From Afipia sp. (GTDB taxonomy: Bacteria > Pseudomonadota > Alphaproteobacteria > Rhizobiales > Xanthobacteraceae): a stretch of DNA of 64,000 nucleotides. The stretch is from assembly GCA_024707075.1 (NCBI GenBank), contig JANQAK010000003.1, positions 1,922,001-1,986,000 of the forward strand, given 5' to 3'. The translations under genes and the position numbers were made by a program. The number at the start of each line of letters is the position of its first letter. Within the stretch, counting starts at the first letter, position 1. The notes beneath the pieces are model-generated. The model was given only the letters and a program-made list of their open reading frames with translations. It was not told the DNA's origin and did not search any database. Shown in pieces: positions 36,605 through 46,870 of this stretch.

Positions 36605-36872
36605 CACGGAACGGCGGCCTTTGTGTTCTGGCCGGCATCGCAAAAATGGCGGACCGGCAAGTAGTTAGGCGGATAAATTTACGACCCGGAAGAGCCGCGC
36701 GCAACGCCGGGCGCAAGCTATGCACACAAAGCGAAAACTCTGTCGTCGCGAGGCCTTAATGCCCTTGGACTCAAGGGTTTCACGATGCTATCCACCCCGG
36801 GAATGCTTCCCCGGCCGTGTCATTTTTGAGACACGAAGCCGCTTCCCTCACCGAATGTCAGGCGGACCTCCC

Positions 36873-38864
36873 ATGACTGTGCGTGTCGATCCTTCCCGTA
36901 TGGCCAATGCGATTCGCGCACTCGCCATGGATGCCGTGGAAAAGGCCAAATCGGGACATCCCGGTCTGCCGATGGGCGCGGCAGATGTCGCGACGGTTCT
37001 TTTCACACAGTTTTTGAAGTTCGACGCCAGCGACCCCGCATGGCCGAACCGCGACCGCTTCGTTCTGTCCGCCGGTCACGGCTCGATGCTGCTCTACGCA
37101 CTGCTGTATCTCACCGGCAATTCGTCGATGACTATCGAGCAGATCAAGAACTTCCGCCAGCTCGGCTCATTGACGCCGGGCCATCCGGAAAACTTCGTCA
37201 CGCCGGGCATCGAGACCACGACGGGTCCGCTCGGTCAGGGCATCGCCACCGCGGTCGGCATGGCGCTGGCCGAACGTCACCTCGCGGCGGAATTCGGCGG
37301 CGATATCGTCGATCACCACACCTACGTGCTGGCCTCGGACGGCGACCTGATGGAAGGCATCAGCCAGGAAGCCATTGCATTCGCCGGACACCTCAAGCTC
37401 AACCGGCTGATCGTGCTGTTCGACGACAACGGCATCTCCATCGACGGCGCGATTTCGCTGTCGGATTCAGTCGATCAGGTGAAGCGTTTCGAATCGGCCG
37501 GCTGGGCCGCGGAACGTGTCGACGGCCACGATCCGAAGGCCATCGCCGACGCGCTGGCGCGCGCGCAGACCTCCGACCGTCCCAGCCTGATCGCGTGCAA
37601 AACCACCATCGGTTTCGGCGCGCCCAACAAGGCGGGCTCGGAGAAATCGCACGGTTCGCCGCTCGGTGCCGATGAAATCGCAGGTGCCCGCAAGAACCTG
37701 AAATGGGATTCGCCACCGTTCGAGATTCCTCAGGACATTCTCGACGCATGGCGCGCCGCCGGATCGCGCGGCAAGGCTGCGCATGAGGCATGGACGAAGG
37801 CGATCACCGCCAAGGATGCCGGCTTGCGCGCCGAATTCGAGCGCCGCGTGAAGGGCGATCTTCCCGTCAAGGCGCTTGCCGAAGCCGTCGCGAAGATGAA
37901 GGCGTCGCTGGCAGCAACTCCGAAAGAAATTGCCACCCGCACCGCCTCCGAGCACGCGCTGGAAGTTCTCACCGCCGCCGTGCCGGAAATGATCGGCGGC
38001 TCGGCCGATCTCACCGGCTCCAACAACACCCGCGTCAAGGGCATGGTCGCGATCTCCGCCAACAATTACAGCGGCCGCTACGTCAACTACGGCATCCGCG
38101 AACACGGCATGGCTGCCGCCATGAACGGCATGGCGCTGCATGGCGGGCTGATCCCCTATTCCGGCACGTTCCTGGTGTTCTCGGACTACCTGCGCCCGGC
38201 GCTGCGGCTCTCCGCGCTGATGGGCGAGCGGGTGATCCATGTGCTGACCCACGATTCGATCGGATTGGGCGAAGACGGCCCGACCCATCAGCCGGTCGAG
38301 CATGTGGCGGCGCTGCGTGCGATCCCGAACCTCAACGTGTTCCGGCCCTGCGACACGGTGGAGACGCTGGAATGCTGGCAGCTCGCGCTTGAAGCCAAGG
38401 ACCGTCCGAGCGTGCTGGCGCTGACCCGCCAGAACCTGCCGCAACTGCGCCTTGCGAACGATGCCGACAACAAGTGCGCCGCCGGCGCCTACGAAATCTC
38501 CAGGGCCGACGGCGAGGCGAAAGTCTCGATCTTCGCCTCCGGCTCGGAGGTCTCGCTGGCGGTCGAGGCGCAGAAGCTGCTGGCGGCGCGCGGCATTCCG
38601 ACGCGGGTGGTCTCCGTGCCTTGCATGGACCTGCTGCTGGAACTCCCCGCAGCCCAAAAGGCCGCGATCATCGGCAAGGCCCCGGTGAAAATTGGCGTCG
38701 AGGCGGCGATCCGGCAGGGCTGGGACGCCATCATCGGCTCCGACGGCATCTTCGTGGGCATGGACGGATTCGGCGCCAGCGCCCCCTACAAGGACCTGTA
38801 CCGGCATTTCGGGATCACCCCCGAGGCTGTCGCGGAGGCAGCGCAGGCCCGGCTCCAACCCTGA
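36873..38864 (+). CDS. tkt: Transketolase
   Basis: Thiamine-diphosphate enzyme of the pentose-phosphate and Calvin cycles. From ATG 36873 ([39 protein letters not shown]) it has 663 residues, the usual length. The TPP motif reads [31 protein letters not shown]. The pyrimidine domain has [22 protein letters not shown]. The track ORF adds 51 upstream residues of no similarity. It is followed by gap, pgk and fba on the same strand, as in Calvin-cycle or glycolytic clusters of this group. No RuBisCO gene is in the window. Confidence 0.96.
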   Translation: MTVRVDPSRMANAIRALAMDAVEKAKSGHPGLPMGAADVATVLFTQFLKFDASDPAWPNRDRFVLSAGHGSMLLYALLYLTGNSSMTIEQIKNFRQLGSLTPGHPENFVTPGIETTTGPLGQGIATAVGMALAERHLAAEFGGDIVDHHTYVLASDGDLMEGISQEAIAFAGHLKLNRLIVLFDDNGISIDGAISLSDSVDQVKRFESAGWAAERVDGHDPKAIADALARAQTSDRPSLIACKTTIGFGAPNKAGSEKSHGSPLGADEIAGARKNLKWDSPPFEIPQDILDAWRAAGSRGKAAHEAWTKAITAKDAGLRAEFERRVKGDLPVKALAEAVAKMKASLAATPKEIATRTASEHALEVLTAAVPEMIGGSADLTGSNNTRVKGMVAISANNYSGRYVNYGIREHGMAAAMNGMALHGGLIPYSGTFLVFSDYLRPALRLSALMGERVIHVLTHDSIGLGEDGPTHQPVEHVAALRAIPNLNVFRPCDTVETLECWQLALEAKDRPSVLALTRQNLPQLRLANDADNKCAAGAYEISRADGEAKVSIFASGSEVSLAVEAQKLLAARGIPTRVVSVPCMDLLLELPAAQKAAIIGKAPVKIGVEAAIRQGWDAIIGSDGIFVGMDGFGASAPYKDLYRHFGITPEAVAEAAQARLQP

Positions 38865-38969
38865 TAACCCTTCCCGAACATTCGGGATTCAGGTGATTGC
38901 ATCGTGGCGTCATTCGGGGCAAAAACCGCCTCGAAAATCGTCATTTCCGACCTATCGAGGAGAACTTGA

Positions 38970-39977
38970 ATGGCAGTCCGTGTCGCGATCAATGGATTTG
39001 GCCGTATCGGCCGCAACATTCTGCGGGCCATTTATGAATCCAAGCGCACGGATATCCAGGTCGTCGCCATCAACGATCTGGGGCCGGTCGAAACCAACGC
39101 CCACCTGCTCCGCTTTGACTCGGTGCATGGCCGCTTCCCCGGCGAAGTGACGGTCGAGGGCGACTCGATCGATCTCGGCAATGGCAAGATCAAGGTCACC
39201 CAAGTGCGCGATCCGGCCACCCTGCCCTGGAAGGACCTCGGCATCGACATCGCGATGGAATGCACCGGCATCTTCAGCGCCAAGGCCAAGGCGTCGGCGC
39301 ATCTCACCGCAGGCGCCAGGCGCGTGCTGGTGTCGGCTCCGTCGGACGGCGCGGACGCCACCATCGTCTACGGCGTCAACCACGACAAGCTCACCAAGGA
39401 TCACCTCGTCGTCTCGAACGGCTCGTGCACGACGAACTGTCTCGCGCCCGTCGCCAAGGTGCTGAACGACACCGTCGGCATCGAGACCGGCTTCATGACG
39501 ACGATCCACGCCTATACCGGCGACCAGCCGACGCTCGACACCATGCACAGCGATCTCTATCGCGGCCGCGCGGCGGCGCTGTCCATGATCCCGACCTCGA
39601 CGGGTGCGGCGAAGGCCATCGGCCTCGTGCTGCCGGAACTGCAGGGCAAGCTCGACGGCGTCGCGATCCGCGTGCCGACGCCGAACGTCTCGGTGATCGA
39701 CCTCAAGATCGTCGCAAAACGCGCGACCACCAAGGAAGAGATCAACGACGCGATCAAGCGCGCCGCGTCGCAGGAATTGAAGGGCATCCTCGGCACCACC
39801 AGCCACCCCAACGTCTCGATCGACTTCAACCACGACGCCCACTCCTCGACCTTCGCCTTTGATCAGACCAAGGTGCAGGGCGGAACGCTCGTGCGCGTGC
39901 TGTCGTGGTACGATAACGAGTGGGGCTTCTCCAACCGCATGGCCGACACCGCCGCTGCGATGAGCAAGCTGATCTAA
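38970..39977 (+). CDS. gap: Glyceraldehyde-3-phosphate dehydrogenase, type I
   Basis: Interconverts glyceraldehyde-3-phosphate and 1,3-bisphosphoglycerate. The 335 residues contain the NAD-binding start [14 protein letters not shown], the active-site Cys in [18 protein letters not shown] and the C-terminal [19 protein letters not shown] lies upstream of the ATG. Located 105 bp after tkt and before pgk. Confidence 0.97.
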   Translation: MAVRVAINGFGRIGRNILRAIYESKRTDIQVVAINDLGPVETNAHLLRFDSVHGRFPGEVTVEGDSIDLGNGKIKVTQVRDPATLPWKDLGIDIAMECTGIFSAKAKASAHLTAGARRVLVSAPSDGADATIVYGVNHDKLTKDHLVVSNGSCTTNCLAPVAKVLNDTVGIETGFMTTIHAYTGDQPTLDTMHSDLYRGRAAALSMIPTSTGAAKAIGLVLPELQGKLDGVAIRVPTPNVSVIDLKIVAKRATTKEEINDAIKRAASQELKGILGTTSHPNVSIDFNHDAHSSTFAFDQTKVQGGTLVRVLSWYDNEWGFSNRMADTAAAMSKLI

Positions 39978-40135
39978 ATCCTCTTGTCCCGGGCGCGATG
40001 TGTCACGCAGTAGCGCATCGCTGACCCGGGACTGTTTCATATTCTGGCGGTCCCGGCTCTACAGCGACCGCCAGCGTGTCGAAGACGCGCGTTACCGCGC
40101 TTACGGCGATGCACCGCGTCCGGGACAGGGAATCG

Positions 40136-41332
40136 ATGACGAAATCTTTTCGCACCCTCGATGATGTTGACGTGAAGGGAAAACGCGTGCTCCTGCGCGT
40201 CGATCTCAACGTGCCGATGGACAACGGCCGCGTCTCCGACACCACACGGCTGGAACGCGTCGCCAAGACCATCGTCGAAATCTCCGACAACGGCGGCAGG
40301 GTGATCCTGCTCTCGCACTTCGGCCGGCCGAAAGGTTTCGACCCGAAGGAATCGCTCAAGCCGGTTGCGATCATGCTGGCCTACCTGTTGCGCCGTCATG
40401 TCGAGTTCGTCGGCGACTGCATCGGCGAGAAGGCGCAGGCGGCCGTCGCCACGATGCAGAATGGCGACATCGTCTGTCTGGAAAATACCCGCTTCCACAA
40501 GGGCGAGGAAAAGAACGATCCGGCCTTCGTCGCCGAACTGGCGAAGCTCGGCGACATCTGGATCAACGATGCGTTCTCCACCGCGCACCGCGCTCACGCC
40601 TCCACCGAAGGCCTCGGCCATGTGCTGCCGGCCTATGCCGGGCGCTCCATGCAGGCCGAACTCGACGCCCTGACCAAGGCGCTGGAAGCCCCGATCCATC
40701 CGGTGATCGCCGTGATCGGCGGCGCAAAAGTTTCCACCAAGCTCGACCTGCTGGAAAATCTCGTCACCAAGGTCGACGCGCTGGTGATCGGCGGCGGCAT
40801 GGCCAACACCTTCCTGCACGCGCAGGGCGTCGACGTCGGCAAATCCCTTTGTGAAAAGGAACTCGCGCCGACCGCGTTGCGGATTCTGGAGAAGGCGGAA
40901 GCGGCGAAATGCGCCGTCATCCTGCCGGTCGACGTGATCGTTGCGAAGGAATTCAAGGCCAACGCCGAGTCCCATGCCTACGGCCTCGATTCGGTGCCGC
41001 CGGACGCCATGATCCTCGACGTCGGGCCGAAGTCGGTCGATCGGGTGCGCGCGGCGTTCGACGATGCCGCCACCGTCGTCTGGAACGGTCCCCTTGGTGC
41101 GTTCGAGATCAAGCCATTCGACCGCGGCACGGTGCAGGCCGCGCGGCACGCCGCCGGACGCACCCGCGACGGCAAGCTAGTGTCCGTCGCCGGCGGCGGC
41201 GATACCGTCGCGGCATTGAACCACGCTGGCGTCGCAGAGGATTTCACTTACGTTTCAACGGCGGGCGGCGCGTTCCTGGAATGGATGGAAGGGAAACCTT
41301 TGCCCGGCGTCGAGGTTCTTAGAATACGCTAG
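40136..41332 (+). CDS. pgk: Phosphoglycerate kinase
   Basis: Makes or uses ATP in the 1,3-BPG / 3-PG step. From ATG 40136 ([27 protein letters not shown]), with AGGGAA before it, the length is 398 residues. Conserved blocks: [46 protein letters not shown] and [10 protein letters not shown]. The track start is 20 residues too early. The stop codon TAG (41330-41332) lies within the first CTAG of the composite palindromic element, so insertion of that element has probably defined or altered the last residues (VEVLRIR). Confidence 0.97.
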   Translation: MTKSFRTLDDVDVKGKRVLLRVDLNVPMDNGRVSDTTRLERVAKTIVEISDNGGRVILLSHFGRPKGFDPKESLKPVAIMLAYLLRRHVEFVGDCIGEKAQAAVATMQNGDIVCLENTRFHKGEEKNDPAFVAELAKLGDIWINDAFSTAHRAHASTEGLGHVLPAYAGRSMQAELDALTKALEAPIHPVIAVIGGAKVSTKLDLLENLVTKVDALVIGGGMANTFLHAQGVDVGKSLCEKELAPTALRILEKAEAAKCAVILPVDVIVAKEFKANAESHAYGLDSVPPDAMILDVGPKSVDRVRAAFDDAATVVWNGPLGAFEIKPFDRGTVQAARHAAGRTRDGKLVSVAGGGDTVAALNHAGVAEDFTYVSTAGGAFLEWMEGKPLPGVEVLRIR

Positions 41333-41491
41333 TGTGGTGGTTTGCAGGTCCGCATCGTTGTTCCGCACGTCTGTAGCGGACCTGCAAACCAAAACCGCAC
41401 TAGCATTTATAGTTTTCTAGTGTCCTTTCAGATCCGAAGTTCGCTAGGAAGATGCTGCAGGGTTAGGCGAACTTCGGATTCGGGACACTAG
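41329..41491. repeat. Composite palindromic element, copy 2 (inverted relative to copy 1)
   Basis: Unit 2 (41329-41403) runs CTAGTGTGG T GGTTTGCAGGTCCGC, loop, GCGGACCTGCAAACC AAAA CCGCACTAG. A 13-nt A/T-rich linker follows. Unit 1 (41417-41491) runs CTAGTGTCC ... ATCCGAAGTTCGC, loop, GCGAACTTCGGAT TCG GGACACTAG. Read on the minus strand the order, linker (AAAACTATAAATG) and asymmetric TTTT bulge all match copy 1 at 24161-24326. Two stem positions differ by matched changes on both arms. It lies between pgk and fba and overlaps the pgk stop codon. Confidence 0.9.
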
Positions 41492-41553
41492 TAATTTCAA
41501 CACATCAGGCGCCCTCTGGCGTCCACTTTTAAAGACCACGGAGACAAGGTCAC

Positions 41554-42621
41554 ATGGCTCGCATCACATTGCGTCAATTGCTGGATCATGCGGCGGAGAA
41601 CGACTACGGCGTGCCGGCGTTCAACATCAACAACATGGAGCAGGCGCTCGCCATCATGGAAGCCGCCAGTTCCCTGGACGCACCGGTCATCATCCAGGCC
41701 TCGCGCGGCGCGCGCTCCTACGCCAACGACGTGATGCTGAAGCACATGATGGACGCGGTGACGGAAATCTATCCGCAGATTCCGGTCTGCGTGCATCTCG
41801 ACCACGGCAATGAGCCCGCTACCTGCATGACGGCAATCCAGGCAGGCTTCACCTCGGTGATGATGGACGGCTCCCTGAAGGCCGACGGCAAGACCCCGGG
41901 CGACTGGGACTACAATGTCGGCGTGACCAAGACCGTCACCGACATGGCGCATCTCGGCGGCATCTCGGTGGAAGGTGAACTCGGCGTGCTTGGATCTTTG
42001 GAAACAGGCATGGGCGACAAGGAAGACGGCCACGGCGCGGAGGGCAAGCTCTCCCACGACCAGTTGCTGACCAATCCCGACGAGGCGGTGAAGTTCGTCA
42101 AGGAAACCCAGGTCGACGCGCTTGCCATCGCCATGGGCACCTCGCACGGCGCCTACAAGTTCACCCGCAAGCCGGACGGCAACATCCTCGCCATGAACGT
42201 GATCGAGGAAATCCACCGCAAGCTGCCGAACACCCATCTCGTCATGCACGGCTCGTCGTCGGTGCCGCAGGACTTGCAGGACATCATCAACAAGTTCGGC
42301 GGCCAGATGAAGCCGACCTGGGGCGTGCCAGTCGCGGAAATCCAGCGCGGCATCAAGAACGGCGTGCGCAAGATCAACATCGACACCGACAACCGCATGG
42401 CGATGACCGGACAGATCCGCAAGGTGCTTGCGGAAAATCCCAGCGAGTTCGATCCGCGCAAGTATCTCAAGCCGGCGATGGAAGCCATGACCAAGCTGTG
42501 CAAGGAGCGCTTGCAGGAGTTCAACACCGCGGGCCAGGCCAGCAAGATCAAGAAGGTGCTGACCACCGCCCAGATGGCGCAACGCTACGCCAAGGGCGAA
42601 CTCGCGCCGAAAATTGCGTGA
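41554..42621 (+). CDS. fba: Fructose-bisphosphate aldolase class II (Calvin cycle subtype)
   Basis: Zinc-dependent aldolase for fructose-1,6- (and sedoheptulose-1,7-) bisphosphate, 355 residues. Metal and active-site motifs include [45 protein letters not shown] and [49 protein letters not shown] is the N-terminus typical of the Calvin subtype. AAGG lies upstream of the ATG. Last of tkt-gap-pgk-fba; the composite repeat separates it from pgk. Confidence 0.96.
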   Translation: MARITLRQLLDHAAENDYGVPAFNINNMEQALAIMEAASSLDAPVIIQASRGARSYANDVMLKHMMDAVTEIYPQIPVCVHLDHGNEPATCMTAIQAGFTSVMMDGSLKADGKTPGDWDYNVGVTKTVTDMAHLGGISVEGELGVLGSLETGMGDKEDGHGAEGKLSHDQLLTNPDEAVKFVKETQVDALAIAMGTSHGAYKFTRKPDGNILAMNVIEEIHRKLPNTHLVMHGSSSVPQDLQDIINKFGGQMKPTWGVPVAEIQRGIKNGVRKINIDTDNRMAMTGQIRKVLAENPSEFDPRKYLKPAMEAMTKLCKERLQEFNTAGQASKIKKVLTTAQMAQRYAKGELAPKIA

Positions 42622-42642
42622 CACGCTACCGATATCTATGAC

Positions 42643-42727
42643 GTCATGGCCGGGTTTATCCCGGCCATCCACGCCTTGAAGACCAAAGCAAAAAGATATG
42701 GATGCCCGCGACAAGCGCGGGCATGAC
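42643..42727. repeat. Dispersed palindromic repeat (GTCATGGCCGGG / CGGGCATGAC type)
   Basis: GTCATGGCCGGGTTTATCCCGGCCATCCA, about 25 bp spacer, then TGGATGCCCGCGACAAGCGCGGGCATGAC. Each side is a hairpin and the ends are complementary. On the opposite strand this sequence produces the recurrent spurious peptide GRDKPGHD, which explains the start of the antisense ORF 41497-42738. Confidence 0.8.
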
Positions 42728-42814
42728 GAGCTGAACATTTCTGCTGTCTCATTTAACTCAGGGCGACGTCCCGCCCCTTTTTTGGCCGCAGTCCGGGGGC
42801 ATCACACCGACATC

Positions 42815-43495
42815 ATGGCCACAAAACCCGTCCCACCGCGCCCGGCGCCACGGCTTTACCTTGCGACGCCGCTGGTTGCCGACCCCACGCTGCTCGCATC
42901 GCAACTGCCCGCGCTGCTGGCCGCTGCGGATATTGCCGCGGTTCTGTTGCGGCTGGCACCTAGCGACGAGCGTGGCATCATCCAGCGCACCAAGGCGCTC
43001 GCGCCGGTCATTCAGAAAGCCGGCGCGGCCCTTCTGCTCGACGGACATTACGAGCAGGTCGCACGCGGAGGTGCGGACGGTGCAAATGTCAGCGGCATCG
43101 AGGCGATGCAGGAAGCCCTGCCGACGCTGAAGCCGGACCGCATTCTTGGCGTCGGCGGACTAATCACGCGTCACGACGCCATGGTCGCCGGCGAAGCCGG
43201 TGCTGATTATGTGCTGTTCGGCGAACTGGATGCTCAGGGCGAGCGGCCATCGCCGGACGCCATCGGTGAACGGCTCGGCTGGTGGGCTGAATTGTTCGAG
43301 CCGCCCTGCGTCGGCTTTGCGACCTCGCTGGACGAAGCGCGCCTGTTCGCGTCGGCGGGTGCGGATTTCGTTCTGGTCGGGGATTTCATCTGGCAGGACC
43401 CGCGCGGGCCGCAAGCGGCGCTGGCTGAAGCCGCCGAAGCCATCGCGCAGGGCTTCAAAGCCTCTCCTGCAACAGCCACGGTCAAAGAGGGATAG
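42815..43495 (+). CDS. Thiamine phosphate synthase-like protein (ThiE/TenI fold), possibly degenerate
   Basis: From ATG 42815 (MATKPVPPRPAPRLYLATPL) 226 residues with a TIM-barrel ThiE/TenI look: PALLAAADIAAVLLRLA, GAALLLDGHYEQVARGGADGANVSG, GVGGLITRHDAMVAGEAGADYVLFGEL and GADFVLVGDFIW. The typical phosphate- and pyrophosphate-binding motifs (VHLGQ and SxHS) are not recognisable. Instead it has NVSGI and GGLITRHD, so classical ThiE activity is doubtful. It lies between fba and the Sel1-repeat gene, 7 bp from the latter. Confidence 0.7.
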   Translation: MATKPVPPRPAPRLYLATPLVADPTLLASQLPALLAAADIAAVLLRLAPSDERGIIQRTKALAPVIQKAGAALLLDGHYEQVARGGADGANVSGIEAMQEALPTLKPDRILGVGGLITRHDAMVAGEAGADYVLFGELDAQGERPSPDAIGERLGWWAELFEPPCVGFATSLDEARLFASAGADFVLVGDFIWQDPRGPQAALAEAAEAIAQGFKASPATATVKEG

Positions 43496-43502
43496 GATCG
43501 CG

Positions 43503-44600
43503 ATGACCGCGCTTCGCCGTGCAACATCCATTGCAGCCGCTCGTGCGGGATTTCTTGCATCGGTCGTTGCCGGGATGGTCGCATTGTCGGCGAGTGCCGT
43601 CGCGCAGGGCACTGCGCCGAATCCTTTTCCGGAGCCGATCAAACCTGCCGAAAAACCCCCGGCGGCAAAACCCGCCGTACCCAAAGCCTCACCGAAGGCG
43701 GACGCGCAGAAACAGAAGAAGGCCGAACCCGTAAAGGCGTCAGCACCTGCTGTGCTGGACGATCCGAACGCCGATCTCGCCTACGGCGCCTATCAGCAAG
43801 GACTTTATCGCACCGCCTTCAACATCGCGACCAAGCGCGCGCAGGAGATGGGCGATCCCAAATCGATGACACTGCTTGGCGAACTCTATTCCAATGCGCT
43901 TGGCATCAAGCGCGATTACGTCAAGGCGGCGGAATGGTACAAGCAGGCCGCCGACCGTGGCGACCGCGAAGCGATGTTCGCGCTCGGCATGATGAAGATT
44001 TCCGGACGCCCGCCTCCTCCCAATCGCGAAGAAGGCGCGCGGTTGCTGGCGTCATCCGCCAAACTCGGGAAAGCGGCGGCGGCCTACAATCTCGGCCTGC
44101 TCTATCTCGAGGGACAGATCTTTCCGCAGGACATCAAGCGCGCCGCCGAACTGTTCCGGCAGGCGGCCGACGCCGGCAATCCGGAAGCGCAATACGCGCT
44201 TGCGACCTTCTACAAGGAAGGCCGCGGCGTGGAGAAAAATGTCGTCGAGGCCGCAAAGCTAATGCGCGCCGCGGCGATGGCCGACAATCTCGACGCCGCA
44301 GTGGAATACGGCATCGCGCTGTTCAACGGCACCGGCACGCCGAAAGACGTTCCGCTGGCAGTTGCCGTTCTCACTCGTGCCGCGCGGCAGAACAGCCCGA
44401 TCGCGCAAAACCGCCTCGCGCGCATTCTCGTCGATGGACTCGGGGTTCCCGCCGACAAGGTGCAGGGCTTCAAATGGCATCTGATCGCCAAGACTGCCGG
44501 CGGAAGCGACCCCGACCTCGATGCGAAATTCGCGCAACTTTCGCCAGTCGACAAGGCCAAGGCCGAAGACCTCGCCCGGAAGTGGTTTGGCACGAAATGA
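43503..44600 (+). CDS. Secreted Sel1-like (TPR) repeat protein
   Basis: From ATG 43503 (MTALRRATSIAAARAGF) a 365-residue protein with a signal peptide ending ALSASAVAQG. A Pro/Ala/Lys-rich linker follows, then at least five Sel1 repeats such as YVKAAEWYKQAADRGDREAMFALGMM, DIKRAAELFRQAADAGNPEAQYALATFY and NVVEAAKLMRAAAMADNLDAAVEYG. It probably serves as a periplasmic protein-interaction scaffold. AGGA lies upstream of the ATG. The track start at 43200 reads through the preceding gene in another frame. Partner unknown. Confidence 0.85.
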   Translation: MTALRRATSIAAARAGFLASVVAGMVALSASAVAQGTAPNPFPEPIKPAEKPPAAKPAVPKASPKADAQKQKKAEPVKASAPAVLDDPNADLAYGAYQQGLYRTAFNIATKRAQEMGDPKSMTLLGELYSNALGIKRDYVKAAEWYKQAADRGDREAMFALGMMKISGRPPPPNREEGARLLASSAKLGKAAAAYNLGLLYLEGQIFPQDIKRAAELFRQAADAGNPEAQYALATFYKEGRGVEKNVVEAAKLMRAAAMADNLDAAVEYGIALFNGTGTPKDVPLAVAVLTRAARQNSPIAQNRLARILVDGLGVPADKVQGFKWHLIAKTAGGSDPDLDAKFAQLSPVDKAKAEDLARKWFGTK

Positions 44601-44770
44601 GACAGAGGCTCTCTGACGCGCGTTCCTCGCGCGAACCGGCCGCTTCGCTCGAAAATGCTTTGACGCCCGTTATCGCCCTTGACGCGCCAGCGCTTTGACG
44701 CCAAGCATCCCGCCCACAGCACCAGCCCTTATCCCGATCCGGCCTTGGCCGATCCCATCAAGCCGAAACG

Positions 44771-45562
44771 ATGCTTCATTCAGCGCTCATCAACGTTATG
44801 GTCAAGGCCGCGCGCCGCGCGGGCCGCAGTCTCAGCCGCGATCTCGGCGAGATCGAGAACCTTCAGGTGTCGCTGAAAGGTCCGGCCAATTTCGTCTCGC
44901 TTGCCGACAAGCGCGCCGAGCAGATGCTTTATGAAGACCTGACCAAGGCGAGGCCCGGCTACAGCTTTCTCGGCGAGGAAGGTGGCGTCCGCGAAGGCAC
45001 CGACAAGTCCAATACGTGGATCGTCGATCCGCTCGATGGCACCACCAATTTTCTGCACGGCATTCCGCAGTTCGCGATCTCGATCGGCCTGCAACGCGAT
45101 GGCGTGATCATCGCCGGCGTGATCTACAATCCGGCCACCGATGAACTCTACATGGCCGAGCGCGGCAAGGGCGCATTCCTCAACGACACGCGGTTGCGCG
45201 TCGCGGCCCGCAAGCAGCTCAGCGATTGCGTGATCGCCTGCGGCCTGCCGCATATCGGGCGCGGCGACCACGAACTCTCCCGGCGCGAAATGGCAGAAAT
45301 GCAGCAGCGCGTCGCAGGCCTGCGCCGTTTCGGCGCAGCCTCGCTCGATCTCGCCTTCGTCGCGGCCGGCCGTCTCGACGGTTACTGGGAGCGCAATCTC
45401 CAACCGTGGGATATCGCGGCTGGATTGATCATGGTGCGCGAGGCCGGCGGCGTCGTCAGCGGCATCGAGGGCGGCGACACGGCGATGGCGACCGGTCACG
45501 TTGTCTGCGGCAACGAGACGATCCAGCGCGAACTCGTAAAGATCCTGAAGCCGCTGGGCTGA
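44771..45562 (+). CDS. Inositol monophosphatase family protein (SuhB-like)
   Basis: A 263-residue Mg-dependent, Li-sensitive-type phosphatase. Metal-site motifs in order: FLGEEGG, WIVDPLDGTTNFLHGIPQFAISIGL and QPWDIAAGLIMVREAGG. These are diagnostic of the IMPase/SuhB family, which acts on inositol-1-phosphate or related sugars and, in E. coli, also aids rRNA transcription. The start codon at 44771 lies 170 bp after the Sel1 gene. Confidence 0.92.
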   Translation: MLHSALINVMVKAARRAGRSLSRDLGEIENLQVSLKGPANFVSLADKRAEQMLYEDLTKARPGYSFLGEEGGVREGTDKSNTWIVDPLDGTTNFLHGIPQFAISIGLQRDGVIIAGVIYNPATDELYMAERGKGAFLNDTRLRVAARKQLSDCVIACGLPHIGRGDHELSRREMAEMQQRVAGLRRFGAASLDLAFVAAGRLDGYWERNLQPWDIAAGLIMVREAGGVVSGIEGGDTAMATGHVVCGNETIQRELVKILKPLG

Positions 45563-45620
45563 TCTTCACTGCATCAATTCGGGATTGCGGATGAGTTGGC
45601 GTGCCTTGCGCTAACGACTC

Positions 45621-45718
45621 GATGTCGTCCCCGCGAAGGCGGGGACGACATCTGGATCAGAACCGTACCCATCAACAAAGTAAGAAGGTCTGGATCCCCG
45701 CTTTCGCGGGGACGACGT
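45621..45718. repeat. Dispersed palindromic repeat, family C (GTCGTCCCCGCG type)
   Basis: GATGTCGTCCCCGCGAAGGCGGGGACGACATC, about 40 bp, then GGATCCCCGCTTTCGCGGGGACGACG. Two strong hairpins. A related, nested copy is at 63518-63685. Confidence 0.85.
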
Positions 45719-45854
45719 CTGTTGATATCCTCCGGCCAATCCTGACCATCGGAGTTCCTCCCTGCCCTCAGACCGGCAGCGGCATTCTTTTCCTGCCGCT
45801 GCTGTGCCATATTGCTGACCGACATTTTCCCCGGAGAAGGATTGACCATCCGCC

Positions 45855-46853
45855 ATGGCGAAAAATCCCCCACCCAGCACCGCAGCCGACATCAGCGTCA
45901 CCAAACTGTCGTCTCCTCGAATCTTTCTGGTCCGGATGCTGGTGTTCCTGATCCTGTGCGGATTGATCGTCGTCGTACTCTACAAGCAGATCTGGACGGC
46001 GTTCCTCGCCAATCCGGGACTCAACGCGCTGATCGGCGGCGTTCTCGCCATCGGCATCATCCTCGCCTTCCGGCAGGTGATCCGGCTCTATCCGGAAATT
46101 GCGTGGGTCAACAGTTTCCGCATCTCGGATCCGGGCCTCGCCGTGGACCGCCGCCCGACGCTGCTGGCGCCGATGGCCGCGATGCTGAGCCATCGCTCCG
46201 GCCGCATGAGCATTTCGCAGCAGACCATGCGGCACCTGCTCGATTCCATTGCCACCCGCCTCGACGAAGCGCGTGACCTGTCGCGCTACATGACAGGCCT
46301 GCTGGTATTCCTTGGCCTGCTCGGCACGTTCTGGGGCCTGATCGAGACGGTCGGTTCGGTCGGCAAGGTGATCGAAGGGCTGAAAGTCGGCGGCGAAGCA
46401 GGCGCGTTATTCGATACGCTCAAGGACGGCCTCGCCGCGCCGCTCGGCGGCATGGGTATTTCGTTCTCATCCTCGCTGTTCGGCCTCGCCGGATCGCTGA
46501 TCCTCGGCTTTCTCGACCTGCAATCGAGCCAGGCACAAAACCGCTTTTACACCGATCTCGAAGACTGGCTCGCCGAAACCGTGCAGGAATATGCCGGCGA
46601 CGGCCACGCAGCCGGCGCAGGGGGAGATTTCAATCCCGCGCTCGACCGGCTGCGGACGGCAGTGGAAGAAATGGGATCGAACCGCGCCTCCACCACCGCG
46701 ATGGCCAACCTGGCCGAAGCCATTCAGGGCCTCGTGCATCACATGCGCACCGAGCAGCAGTTGATCCGCGAATGGGCTGATGGCCAGGGCGAGCAGAACC
46801 GCGAAATCAAGAGCCTTCTGGAACGCCTCGCACGGCAACCCGAAAACAATTGA
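45855..46853 (+). CDS. MotA/TolQ/ExbB-like proton channel protein
   Basis: A 332-residue membrane protein. Helices: MLVFLILCGLIVVVLYKQIW, LNALIGGVLAIGIILAF, LSRYMTGLLVFLGLLGTFWGLIETVGSV and LGGMGISFSSSLFGLAGSLILGFLDL. LLGTFWGLI is the ExbB/MotA signature. A long cytosolic C-terminus ends in coiled-coil-like sequence. It pairs with the next gene, a one-helix OmpA-domain protein, forming a stator-like unit outside any flagellar or Tol locus. The function is unknown, although such pairs are widespread in Rhizobiales. Confidence 0.82.
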   Translation: MAKNPPPSTAADISVTKLSSPRIFLVRMLVFLILCGLIVVVLYKQIWTAFLANPGLNALIGGVLAIGIILAFRQVIRLYPEIAWVNSFRISDPGLAVDRRPTLLAPMAAMLSHRSGRMSISQQTMRHLLDSIATRLDEARDLSRYMTGLLVFLGLLGTFWGLIETVGSVGKVIEGLKVGGEAGALFDTLKDGLAAPLGGMGISFSSSLFGLAGSLILGFLDLQSSQAQNRFYTDLEDWLAETVQEYAGDGHAAGAGGDFNPALDRLRTAVEEMGSNRASTTAMANLAEAIQGLVHHMRTEQQLIREWADGQGEQNREIKSLLERLARQPENN

Positions 46854-46870
46854 ACCGGGAATAACAGGTC

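Noticed and set aside
36817-36833. GTGTC-N7-GACAC palindrome upstream of tkt as a CbbR or other regulator site
   Set aside because: Only 5-bp arms and no match to a LysR-type T-N11-A motif with conserved spacing; could be chance.
41497-42738. 413-aa minus-strand ORF opposite fba, starting with ...GRDKPGHD
   Set aside because: GRDKPGHD is the well-known false peptide from a palindromic repeat; the rest is antisense to aldolase.
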